Shown in pieces: positions 24,673-33,858 of a stretch of 64,000 nucleotides of DNA (positions are counted from its first letter, which is position 1; every line of letters starts with the position of its first letter). The notes under the pieces were generated by a model. The model was not told the origin of the DNA. It did no database searches and was given only the letters and a program-made list of their open reading frames with translations. The stretch spans positions 1,679,001 through 1,743,000 of the forward strand of contig NZ_CP039964.1 in assembly GCF_005234135.1 (NCBI RefSeq), written 5' to 3'. Position numbers and translations under genes: made by a program. The DNA comes from Pseudorhodobacter turbinis. Lineage in GTDB: Bacteria > Pseudomonadota > Alphaproteobacteria > Rhodobacterales > Rhodobacteraceae.

Positions 24673-26297
24673 CAGAACTCCATCGCGACAGTGTCGTCAT
24701 CGGCTTTGGTTTCAGGGGCCTGTCCGATTTGCATGGCATCAATATAATTGGCAAAATCGGCCAGAACAGGACGTTCGAACAGGGCGCGCACCGTCAGCTC
24801 AAGCGCCAGCTCCCGCCGAAGCTGGCTGATCATGCGGGCGGCCATCAAGGAGTGCCCTCCAAGCGCAAAGAAGTTATCGGTCGCCGCGGGGGCGGGCCGT
24901 TTCAGCAGATCGGCCCAGATCGCGGCAAGGCGCTTTTCGGTCTGGGTAGCGGGCGCGCGGGCGGGTTGCGGCGCGGCGGATGTCTGGGCAGGCTGCGCGG
25001 TTTTTATGCCGTCTATCAGGGCATCAACGGGGCCGTCCGGTTCGGCCATGATCCGGCTGATCAAGGTCTTGAAACGGTCCGTGAAGGCGGCCAGCTTCTC
25101 GTCCGAAATGACGGTCCGGTCATAGCGCAGGATAAGTTTCATCCCCGCTTGTTCCGGCGCGACCAGCAAGGTCAGGGGGAAATGTGTCCACTCATCAAAC
25201 TCGACCCGGTCCAGTGCGATTTCATGACCCTCCGTATCCAAAGAGACGGGGTAGTTCTCGACCACCAAAAGGCAATCAAACAGGGTGCCATGACCGGCCT
25301 GAACGTCGCGCAGGGCCACATGCTCATGCTCGATGGTTTCCGCCTGCTGCCTTTGCAGGCGGCGCAACCAATCCCCGATACGGTCGTCGGGTTCGACCCT
25401 TAACCGCACGGGTAAGGCATTGATGAAAAGCCCGACCATTTCCGCCGCGCCGGGCAGGCTGGTGGGGCGGCCGGCGGTCGCGCTGCCAAAGGTAATGTCA
25501 CGCCGCCCAAGGCGCTCTGCCACGATCAGGCCCAGAACGGCCTGCAGCAAGGTGTTCAGCGTGACGCCCTGATCTGCGCAGAACTGGCCAACTTGCCGTG
25601 CCAAGGCGGGGGGAAGCGCCCATTCGCTGCGCAAGAATTCAGGCGCCTCACCGGGGCCGCCAAAGGCAAGGCTGGGGCCGGGAACCCCCTCCAGATAGTC
25701 ACGCCAGAACCCGATGGCCGCATCCCGGTCCTGACGTTTGAGCCAGCGGATATATTCCACATAGGGCTGTGGCGGGCGCAGATGGGTTGCGCTGTGATAA
25801 TAGGCCATCACATCTTGCAGCATGCGCGCCTGCGACCAGCCATCAAGGATGATGTGGTGGTGGCATAGGATCAGGATATGCCGGTCCGCCGTCACTCGCG
25901 CCAGCTGCAACCGCATCAGGGGCGGGCGGCGCAGGTCAAAGGGTGAATCGCGGTTCTCCTGAAATTGCTGCTGTAGTTCGGCCTGCGGGTCACGGCCCTG
26001 CCAGTCCAGCTCTTGCCACGGTAGGGGCAGCTGGCGGTAAACGACCTGAAAGGGTTCGTCTCTTTCTTCCCAATGGATCGCGCTGCGCAGGGCCGAATGG
26101 CGCGCCAGCACCTGTTCCCAAGCCGTGCGAAGCCGTACGGCATCAATCGGGCCGGACAGATGATAGGCCATCTGCGGCATGTAGACGCCTGCGTTTTCCG
26201 GCGCGATCAGGCTGTGAAACAGGATGCCCTCTTGCAAAGGGGCAAGAGGATAGATGTTTTCGATATTCCGGCGGCGGTCTGCGGTGTTGTTTGTCAT
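24672..26297 (-). CDS. NRPS condensation-carrier (C-T) didomain protein lacking an adenylation domain
   Basis: About 541 residues: a condensation domain (about 10-440) followed directly by a peptidyl carrier domain (about 460-525, Ser in FFALGGHSLMAAR). There is no A domain between them. The C domain has the active site HHHIILDGWS, and its first motif IYPLAPLQEGILFHSL is the form common in C domains that accept a D-configured donor. It follows, one base away, a protein ending in an epimerase, which fits that role. The carrier must be loaded in trans or act only as an acceptor or shuttle. The start at 26297 (MTNNTADRRRN) is preferred because it avoids overlap with the upstream gene. Confidence 0.9.
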   Translation of the reverse strand: MTNNTADRRRNIENIYPLAPLQEGILFHSLIAPENAGVYMPQMAYHLSGPIDAVRLRTAWEQVLARHSALRSAIHWEERDEPFQVVYRQLPLPWQELDWQGRDPQAELQQQFQENRDSPFDLRRPPLMRLQLARVTADRHILILCHHHIILDGWSQARMLQDVMAYYHSATHLRPPQPYVEYIRWLKRQDRDAAIGFWRDYLEGVPGPSLAFGGPGEAPEFLRSEWALPPALARQVGQFCADQGVTLNTLLQAVLGLIVAERLGRRDITFGSATAGRPTSLPGAAEMVGLFINALPVRLRVEPDDRIGDWLRRLQRQQAETIEHEHVALRDVQAGHGTLFDCLLVVENYPVSLDTEGHEIALDRVEFDEWTHFPLTLLVAPEQAGMKLILRYDRTVISDEKLAAFTDRFKTLISRIMAEPDGPVDALIDGIKTAQPAQTSAAPQPARAPATQTEKRLAAIWADLLKRPAPAATDNFFALGGHSLMAARMISQLRRELALELTVRALFERPVLADFANYIDAMQIGQAPETKADDDTVAMEF

Positions 26298-26298
26298 G

Positions 26299-29200
26299 TC
26301 AAAGGCTCTGCAATAGGTCATCAAGATCGTCGGCGGCAAAATCCATGTCGGGGAAATCGACAGGGCTTAGGCCGGTGTCCTCCCCCCCCAGACAATGGGC
26401 AACAAGCGCGATCAGGTGGCGGGTGAAATCAGTGGCCAACTGTTCAATGGTGGGGGTGGCAATCATATCGCCGGCGTAGTTCCAGCCGATGCGCAGCCCG
26501 TCGGGGGTGGCCAGCGCGTTAATCTCCAGCAACGTGTCGCATGGGTTCGCAACCGCACGTGCAGGGCCCGCGCTTTCATCTGCGGGCTGGAACAGGCTGT
26601 CGGCACCAAGAACAGCGCCGGCCTGACCAAGATAGTTGAACCGGATATCAGTCTCTGTATCTGGCAGGGCATTGTGCAGATAGCGCAAAACCCCATACCC
26701 AATACCGCCGCTTGGGACGGTGCGCAGCGCTTCTTTGACACTGCGCAAGGCATCATGGGCCACCCCATCCGGTGGGCTGCTCAGGACAAAGGGATAGATT
26801 GCCGTTAACCAACCCACCGTGCCGCTCAGGTCTATCTGGTCCTCGCCGATGCGCCCGTGGCTTTCCATCTCGATGCGGGTGGCGGCTTGGCCGGTCCAAT
26901 CGCGCAGGGCCAGCGCCAGTGACGTCAGCATCAACTCCTCGCTGGTGACGGGATAGGCCGCAGGCACGTCCTGCAACACCTGCTGGCTAAGCGTACTATC
27001 CAGCCGCGTTTCATGGCGCTTGGCCGTTGCCTCGGTGTTCTGGCCGTCAGGGGTATCAACCGGCAGCGCGGCGCTTGGCACCGAAAGCACATCCTGCCAA
27101 TAGTCGCGCTGGGTCGTGAAGGTTTCGGCATTTTGCAGATGGGAGGCCCAAGTGCCTGTCGGCGTTGAGCGGCGGCGGGTCGGGGTTTCGCCACGCTCCA
27201 GCCCGCTATAAAGCCGTTGCAGGTCAGCCATCAGGATACGCCATGACACACCGTCGACAAGCAGGTGATGCGCCACGACCACAAGCCGCTGGCCACCATC
27301 TGCATGGTCACACAAGGCCGCGCCCCACATCGGCCCATCAGCCAGATCAAAGCTTTGCTGCAACGCCTGCGCGGCCTTGCCGACATCACCAGAGGTGCGC
27401 GTCAGATAGGGCTGGTCCTGAACCGGCGCGATGATCTGTTCCCAAGCACCATCCGTGCAGGTAAACCGCGCCCGCAAAGAGGCGTGCCATTCAGACAAGT
27501 GCCCCAAGGCCCGGTCCAGCGTGTCGGGCTTCAACGGGCGGGTCGGGGTAACAACAACCGCCTGATTCCAGTGCTGCGCCTGTGGCAGATCACGGTTCAG
27601 GAACCAATGCTGTACAGGCGTCATCGGTTGCGGGCCGATGACCGGTCCTCCTGATTGCCCCGCCGTTTCACGGCCCACTGCGGCTGCGGCCAGTTCGGCA
27701 AGGGTGGGAAACTGGAACAGATCGCGCGGCGTCAAGGCGATGCCAAGATCACGCGCCTCGGCGACCACCTGAATCGCAAGGATGGAATCCCCACCGATGC
27801 TGAAAAACCCTGCGTTCCGCGTGATGGCCTCGCGGCCCAATACGCGTTTCCAGATCCCGGCAAGTTGTTGCTCCAACCCCGGCAGGGGCATCTCGTCACC
27901 CGCCTGCTGCATCGGTTTACTGTCCGATGGTGCGGGCATGGATTTGCGGTCCAGCTTGCCATTGGGCAAGCGCGGGAGGGAGGCGGCGATAACAAATTGC
28001 GTGGGGACCAGATGGGCGGGCAGGCGTTTTGTCAACTCTGCGACAAGGTCGGATTGCAGCGCGTCCCCCTCGACCCATGCGGTCAAACGCGCGGGCCGGT
28101 CGGGTACCTGCCAAAGGTCGACCACGGCGGCGGTCACACCATCCAGTGTGCTAAGCGCGGCCTCTACCTCGCCCGGCTCTATGCGGAAACCGCGTATTTT
28201 AAGCTGCCTGTCGCCGCGCCCGAAATAGTCGATCGAGCCGTCCGAGGTGCGTCGCACGCGGTCGCCGGTGCGGTACATCACCGGCGCGCTGCCGTCGTGA
28301 TCAAAGGGGTTGGGCAGGAAACGTTCCGCGCTCATCCCCGGCCGGTTCCAATACCCGCGCCCAACACCTTGCCCCGCCAGATACAGCTCACCGGGCATCC
28401 CGACGGGAAGCTGTTGCATTAGGGCATCCAGAATATAGGCCTGCGTGCCGGCCACAGGATGGCCCAGATTGAAACGCTCAAACCCGCGCGGCACATCCAT
28501 GCCGGTGGAAAAGGTAGTATCCTCTGACGGGCCGTACAGGTGGACGAAACGGTCAACGGCTTCGGTCATTTTCCGTGCCAATGCGGGTGAGGGTGTCTCG
28601 CCGGCAAGGCAAACGGTGCGCACGGATTTGGGCAACGGCCCCAGCCGGATCAGTTCGGCCATGGGGGTGGGAACGGTGTTGATCAGTGTCACCTGCTCGG
28701 CAAAAGGGGCCGAGGGCAGGGCAAAGAGATCCTCAACCATGAACAGCGTGCCGCCCAGCGAGAGGGTGGCGAAAATCTCAAAAACCGAGAGGTCGAAACA
28801 GACCGAGGTTGAGCCAAGAACGCCGGCCAGTTCTTCCTTGCTGAATGTGCGTTCGGCCCAGCGAACCAGTGCGACCGCGTTGCCGTGGTTCAAGGCGACA
28901 CCCTTTGGCTTGCCGGTCGAGCCTGAGGTATAGATCAAATAGGCAAGATCATCCTGTGTTGTGACGCAAGGGGTTGGCATTTGTGGCGGTCGCCCCTCCC
29001 AAAATCCGGCCAGGCCAAGCGTGTTTGCCGCATCGCGATCGCCAAGGATCAAGGACAGCGCCGCATCCTCGGCGACATAGGCGATACGTTCGACGGGGTA
29101 ATTGGGATCAAGCGGAACATAGGCCGCACCCGTTTTCAGCACCCCAAGGATTGCGACAACCAGATCCACCCCGCGCCCCAAGGCAACCCCGACACGATCA

Positions 29201-32200
29201 CCCGCCCCGATACCACGGCCTTGCAAATATGCGGCCAGCGTGTTGCTGCGCGCCTCCAGCGCGTCATAGCTGAGCGCGCCCGAGGTATCCCGAACGGCGA
29301 CCCGCGTCGGCACCTGTGCGGCACAGGCCGCGACCAAGCCATGCAGCGTGTCGGTATTTGCCACCGGCAACTGTCCGGTATCGTTCCAGCGCGCGATGGC
29401 GCGGGACTGTTCGGGATGCAACATCGACAGGCTGTTGATCGGCGCATCGGGGGCATCGAGGATCGACAGGATAAGCGCCTCAAAGGATTGCGCCATATTC
29501 GAGGCTGTTTCTGGCAGGAAAAGATCGCGGCGGTATTCCAGCCGCAGCGCCAGATCATGGCCCCGGTCCAGCACGGCCAGATGCAAATCCATTTTGGCCG
29601 ATGTGGTCGGCATGGCCAAAGGCGCCCATTCCGGCCCCTCATGCGCGGGCCTTTGGGCCTGAACCCGCCATGAGAACATCGCCTGAAACACGGGGTTATG
29701 GCTCCATGTGCGGTCGGGCGCCAAAGCCTCTACCACTTTTTCAAACGGCGTGTCCTGATGGCCGAAACCATCCAGAACCCGCTGGCGACAAACGTCCAGC
29801 AGGGCGGTGAACCCGGCCTTGTCATCCATGCGCAACCGCAGCGCCAGCGTGTTGACAAACATCCCGATCAGTTGGTCCAGATCAGGATGGGGGCGGGTGC
29901 TGATCGGGGTGCCGACCACCACGTCATCGGTCTCGGCAAAACGGCCGAGGAAGGCCGTGAACCCCGCAAGCAGCACCATATAGGGCGTCGCACCCGTTTG
30001 TGTGGCCAAGGCGCGCAAGCCCGTAAGCGCAGCCCCTGAAAGGGTGAAATCAACATTCCCGCCGGAAAAATCCTGCTGTGCGGGGCGTGGGAAATCTGTT
30101 GGCAGCTCCAACAACGGCGGCGCGCCGCGCAGATGATCGACCCAATATTGGCAGCCTTCGCTGAAATCCTGATCCGCTTGCCATGCAGCATAATCCGCAT
30201 ATTGCAGCGGCAAGGGGGCGGGCAACCACGCAGGGTCCTTGGTCAGCGCGTTATAGCACTCCATCAATTCACCAAGCGCCAGTTGCACACTGGCTGCATC
30301 CGCGATGATATGATGCATGACCATCAACAGGACATGGTTCTCGGCATCCACAGACAGCAGATCAAGTGTCACAAGCGGCCCGTTTGTGATGTCAAAGGGG
30401 CGCTGCACCTTGGCCAATAGCACAGAGGGCAAGGCATCTTCGGTTACGGGTTCGGCGCAAAATGAGGGGTCTGTCGTGCAATGTGCCGCATGCTGCGGTG
30501 TTCCGCCCGTGGCCGGATAGGCCGATCTCAAAATCTGGTGCCGGTCGCATAAGGCGGCAAAGGCGCGGGCCAAGCGCGCGCTGTCGATTGTGCCCTTCAG
30601 GCGCTGCGCCGATGAGATGTGATAGGCGGTTTGATCCGGGTCCAAGGATGCCAATGCCCATTGACGCGATTGCGCATGAGACAGTGGCGGTTTGGCCCCT
30701 GACGCAAGGCGCGGGATCGGATCACGGGGCACATCCCGCAAGATCCCCGCCTGCTCCAAGGCACGGGCATAGGCAGCAAGGCGGGGGTTCTCGAACAGCA
30801 GGCGTAGTGGCACGGCGCGGGGGCCGTCATGGCCCAGCCGCGCCACCATGCGCATCGCCAGCAAGGAATGCCCGCCCAGACCAAAGAAGTCATCCTCCGG
30901 TCCCGGTGCGTCAATGCCCAGAACCTCGGCCCAGATTTTTGCCAGCATCGCTTCGGCTCCGGTTGTTGGTGCTTGTGGCGTGGATTGCGTTTCAGGCGCG
31001 GGCAGACGCAGCCGGTCGACCTTGCCACTTGCGTTCAATGGAAAGCGGTCAAGAAACACGAAAGCCGACGGGATCATATAGGCCGGAAGATGCGCCCCGA
31101 GATGTGCGCGCAAACGGTCTTGCAGGTCGGGTTCGGCGGCGGCACGGCAATAGGCAACCAGCATGGCCGTGTCGCCATCCCCCAAAAGGGTCACCGCCGC
31201 CTGCTCGACCGCCGGATACTGGGTCAGCAATGTCTCGATCTCGCCCGCCTCGATACGGAAACCGCGCAGCTTGAGCTGAAAGTCGGTCCGCCCGAGATAG
31301 ATGATTTCCCCCTCGGCAGTCATCTTCGCGCGGTCGCCGGTCCGGTAAAGGCGCTGGCCATCGCGGGTGATGAACTTTTGCGCGGTCAGTTCCGGCCTGT
31401 CCAGATAGCCCGGCGAAAGGCCGTCACCACCGATCAGGATCTCACCCGCCACGCCGGGAGGGCAAGGGCGGCCATCGGCATCCCCGATGTGCAGCCAAGT
31501 ATTGGCAACCGGGCGACCCAAAGGGATTTGGCCACGCGCGATACCACCCGCGGTAATCTCGGCACAGGCTGACCAGATCGTGGTCTCTGTCGGGCCATAA
31601 AGGTTGAAGAGCCGTCCGTCCCCGGCCAGCAACCGGCGGGCAAGGGCGATATCCAGCGCCTCCCCGCCACAGAGCATCTTGAAGCTTTTGGGTGCCTGCC
31701 AACCCTCTTCGACCAGCAGCCGCCAGGTTGAGGGCGTCGCCTGCATCACCGTTGCATCCACCCGCTCCAAAAGCCGCGACAGGGCCAAGCCGTCAATGAC
31801 ATCAAACTGATCCGCGATGACCAGTGTGCCTCCGGACAAAAGGGGCAAGAACAGCTCTAGCCCTGCGATGTCGAATGCGGGTGTGGTGACGCTGACCAAG
31901 CAATCCTGCGCCGTCATGCCGGGGCTACGCATCATGCTGGTCAGCAAGTTTACCAAACTGCGTTGCCGGATCGGCACGCCTTTGGGCCGCCCCGTCGTGC
32001 CGGAGGTAAAGATGACATAGGCAAGATCCTCACCCGTGATCGCCCCCAAGGGGGGCTTGTCGGCACAGGCGTTTATGTCGTCGCGGCTGACCTCAAGATC
32101 CAGATAGAGGCATTCGGATGGCACCGGCGGCGCGCCGGTGCCGATCAACAAGGCGGGATTGCTGTCTTGCAAGATATCACGCAACCGTTGCGGTGGATGG

Positions 32201-33858
32201 GTCGGGTCCAGCGGAATATAGGGCGCGCCTAGTTTGAGAAGGGCCAGCAGCGTGACCACCAGATCAGCGGTGCGGGGCAGGCAAACGGCCACCCTGTCGC
32301 CGGTTTGCACCCTGTCGCCAAGATGCTGCGCCAAACGGTTGGCGGCGGCATCAAGCTGCGCATGGGTCAGGCGGGTATTTCCCGCGATGACGGCGGTTGC
32401 GTCAGGTTGTTGGGTGCCCTGCGCAATCAGGCTTGCAAGATCAGGCTCCGGTATGGTGCGATCTGTGGCGTTGAATGCCAAAAGCGCCTCTTTGTCAGCG
32501 GCGGTAAAGAGGTCGATATCGGCCAGCCTGCCTTGCGGTGCCTCGATCACGGCCTCAAGGATACGGATATAGTCGTCGACCATCCGCTGTGCGGTCTCGG
32601 GCCGGAACAGTGCCGTGGCATATTCCAGAACGCCGGTGATTTTCTCCCCGATGAACATATCAAGGCAAAGGTCGAACCGCGCCGTTTTCGCAGGCAGGGT
32701 CAGGGTTTCAAGCGTCAACCCCGTCAGCCTGACGGCATTGGGCTGCTTTTCATGCAGGTTGAACATGGATTGAAACAGCGGCGCATGGGCAAGGCTGCGT
32801 TCAATCACCGTGGCATCGACTACCTGTTCAAAAGGCACCTCTTGATGGGCCATCGCCCCTGAAATATGCCCCTGCATCCGCGCCAGAAAGTCGTCAAAAC
32901 TGTCATCCTCCGCCACCGTGCAACGGATCGCCAGTGTATTGACGAAATAGCCAACAAGCCCCTGCAGTTCGGCGCGACCCCGGTTGGACACGGTTGTGCC
33001 GATGCAAACATCCCGCGTGCCGCTGTAGCGTTGGTGCAGAATGTGAAACCCCGCCAGCAACAGCGTAAAAGGCGTAACAGCACGGGCCTTGGCAAGGCTG
33101 CGCAGGCGCGAGGCCAACCCCTCGGGCAGATCAAAGCGCAACCGCGCGCCGACATAATCCTGCTGCTTGGGGCGCATGAAATCCGTGGGCATGTCCAAAA
33201 GCGGCGCAAGACCGTGCAGCGCCTCTTGCCAGAATGCGACCTGCCCTGTCCGGTTATGGCCACGTTGGGCCAGCGCATAATCGGCAAATTGCAGGGGCAA
33301 GGGCGGGAGGGTCTTGCCCTCATAAAGGGCAGTAAACTCTGCGATCATGACCTGAAGCGAGTGATAATCGGCCACGATATGATGAACCGCTATCGCCAGA
33401 ACATGATGGCGGTTGTCCATCCGGAACAAGGCGGCGCGCAACACCGGACCTTTGGTCAAATCAAAGGGGCGGGCCGCGAAACCGGCCAAAGCATCTTGCA
33501 AGGCGGGTTCCGCGATATCGGCGGTTTCCAGTGCCACGGGTGCAGGCGCGCCAATGGTCTGAAGCACGGCACCCTCGTGATCGGTGAACCTTGTGCGCAA
33601 GGGTTCGTGACGGACAACGATCGCATCCAGGGCTGCCTGCAGGCGGGTGAGGTCAAGAGCACCGCGCAGACGCAGGGCGGCGGCGATGGTATAGGTCGAC
33701 TGGCCCGGCTGTAGCTGGTCGATGAACCACAAACGGTGTTGGGCCGAGCTAAGCGGGGCATGGCGGGGCCGCGCATCAGGGGCGGCCTGTTTCAACATTT
33801 TTGCCAAGAGCGCGCGTTTGGCGGCCGGATCAAGCGTGGTGGTGTCTTGGGGGCTCAT
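26299..33858 (-). CDS. Bimodular NRPS, C-A-T-C-A-T-E (predicted Gly then D-Ala)
   Basis: 2519 residues. Domains: C1 (about 30-460, HHIVADYHS), A1 (475-960), T1 (985-1050, Ser in FGLGGHSLLA), C2 (1065-1500, HHIIADAAS), A2 (1530-2010), T2 (2035-2100, FSIGGDSILA), E (2110-2500, HHLLVDGVSW). Aligning by hand to the GrsA pocket, A1 reads D-I-L-Q-L-G-L-I-W, the code usually given for glycine. A2 reads D-L-F-N-C-A-L-T-F, close to a known alanine code. The T2 sequence GGDS is the type that precedes epimerases. In both C active sites the final Gly of HHxxxDG is replaced (Tyr, Ala), which is tolerated in many C domains. The start overlaps the upstream gene by 4 bases. Specificities are inferred. Confidence 0.95.
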   Translation of the reverse strand: MSPQDTTTLDPAAKRALLAKMLKQAAPDARPRHAPLSSAQHRLWFIDQLQPGQSTYTIAAALRLRGALDLTRLQAALDAIVVRHEPLRTRFTDHEGAVLQTIGAPAPVALETADIAEPALQDALAGFAARPFDLTKGPVLRAALFRMDNRHHVLAIAVHHIVADYHSLQVMIAEFTALYEGKTLPPLPLQFADYALAQRGHNRTGQVAFWQEALHGLAPLLDMPTDFMRPKQQDYVGARLRFDLPEGLASRLRSLAKARAVTPFTLLLAGFHILHQRYSGTRDVCIGTTVSNRGRAELQGLVGYFVNTLAIRCTVAEDDSFDDFLARMQGHISGAMAHQEVPFEQVVDATVIERSLAHAPLFQSMFNLHEKQPNAVRLTGLTLETLTLPAKTARFDLCLDMFIGEKITGVLEYATALFRPETAQRMVDDYIRILEAVIEAPQGRLADIDLFTAADKEALLAFNATDRTIPEPDLASLIAQGTQQPDATAVIAGNTRLTHAQLDAAANRLAQHLGDRVQTGDRVAVCLPRTADLVVTLLALLKLGAPYIPLDPTHPPQRLRDILQDSNPALLIGTGAPPVPSECLYLDLEVSRDDINACADKPPLGAITGEDLAYVIFTSGTTGRPKGVPIRQRSLVNLLTSMMRSPGMTAQDCLVSVTTPAFDIAGLELFLPLLSGGTLVIADQFDVIDGLALSRLLERVDATVMQATPSTWRLLVEEGWQAPKSFKMLCGGEALDIALARRLLAGDGRLFNLYGPTETTIWSACAEITAGGIARGQIPLGRPVANTWLHIGDADGRPCPPGVAGEILIGGDGLSPGYLDRPELTAQKFITRDGQRLYRTGDRAKMTAEGEIIYLGRTDFQLKLRGFRIEAGEIETLLTQYPAVEQAAVTLLGDGDTAMLVAYCRAAAEPDLQDRLRAHLGAHLPAYMIPSAFVFLDRFPLNASGKVDRLRLPAPETQSTPQAPTTGAEAMLAKIWAEVLGIDAPGPEDDFFGLGGHSLLAMRMVARLGHDGPRAVPLRLLFENPRLAAYARALEQAGILRDVPRDPIPRLASGAKPPLSHAQSRQWALASLDPDQTAYHISSAQRLKGTIDSARLARAFAALCDRHQILRSAYPATGGTPQHAAHCTTDPSFCAEPVTEDALPSVLLAKVQRPFDITNGPLVTLDLLSVDAENHVLLMVMHHIIADAASVQLALGELMECYNALTKDPAWLPAPLPLQYADYAAWQADQDFSEGCQYWVDHLRGAPPLLELPTDFPRPAQQDFSGGNVDFTLSGAALTGLRALATQTGATPYMVLLAGFTAFLGRFAETDDVVVGTPISTRPHPDLDQLIGMFVNTLALRLRMDDKAGFTALLDVCRQRVLDGFGHQDTPFEKVVEALAPDRTWSHNPVFQAMFSWRVQAQRPAHEGPEWAPLAMPTTSAKMDLHLAVLDRGHDLALRLEYRRDLFLPETASNMAQSFEALILSILDAPDAPINSLSMLHPEQSRAIARWNDTGQLPVANTDTLHGLVAACAAQVPTRVAVRDTSGALSYDALEARSNTLAAYLQGRGIGAGDRVGVALGRGVDLVVAILGVLKTGAAYVPLDPNYPVERIAYVAEDAALSLILGDRDAANTLGLAGFWEGRPPQMPTPCVTTQDDLAYLIYTSGSTGKPKGVALNHGNAVALVRWAERTFSKEELAGVLGSTSVCFDLSVFEIFATLSLGGTLFMVEDLFALPSAPFAEQVTLINTVPTPMAELIRLGPLPKSVRTVCLAGETPSPALARKMTEAVDRFVHLYGPSEDTTFSTGMDVPRGFERFNLGHPVAGTQAYILDALMQQLPVGMPGELYLAGQGVGRGYWNRPGMSAERFLPNPFDHDGSAPVMYRTGDRVRRTSDGSIDYFGRGDRQLKIRGFRIEPGEVEAALSTLDGVTAAVVDLWQVPDRPARLTAWVEGDALQSDLVAELTKRLPAHLVPTQFVIAASLPRLPNGKLDRKSMPAPSDSKPMQQAGDEMPLPGLEQQLAGIWKRVLGREAITRNAGFFSIGGDSILAIQVVAEARDLGIALTPRDLFQFPTLAELAAAAVGRETAGQSGGPVIGPQPMTPVQHWFLNRDLPQAQHWNQAVVVTPTRPLKPDTLDRALGHLSEWHASLRARFTCTDGAWEQIIAPVQDQPYLTRTSGDVGKAAQALQQSFDLADGPMWGAALCDHADGGQRLVVVAHHLLVDGVSWRILMADLQRLYSGLERGETPTRRRSTPTGTWASHLQNAETFTTQRDYWQDVLSVPSAALPVDTPDGQNTEATAKRHETRLDSTLSQQVLQDVPAAYPVTSEELMLTSLALALRDWTGQAATRIEMESHGRIGEDQIDLSGTVGWLTAIYPFVLSSPPDGVAHDALRSVKEALRTVPSGGIGYGVLRYLHNALPDTETDIRFNYLGQAGAVLGADSLFQPADESAGPARAVANPCDTLLEINALATPDGLRIGWNYAGDMIATPTIEQLATDFTRHLIALVAHCLGGEDTGLSPVDFPDMDFAADDLDDLLQSL

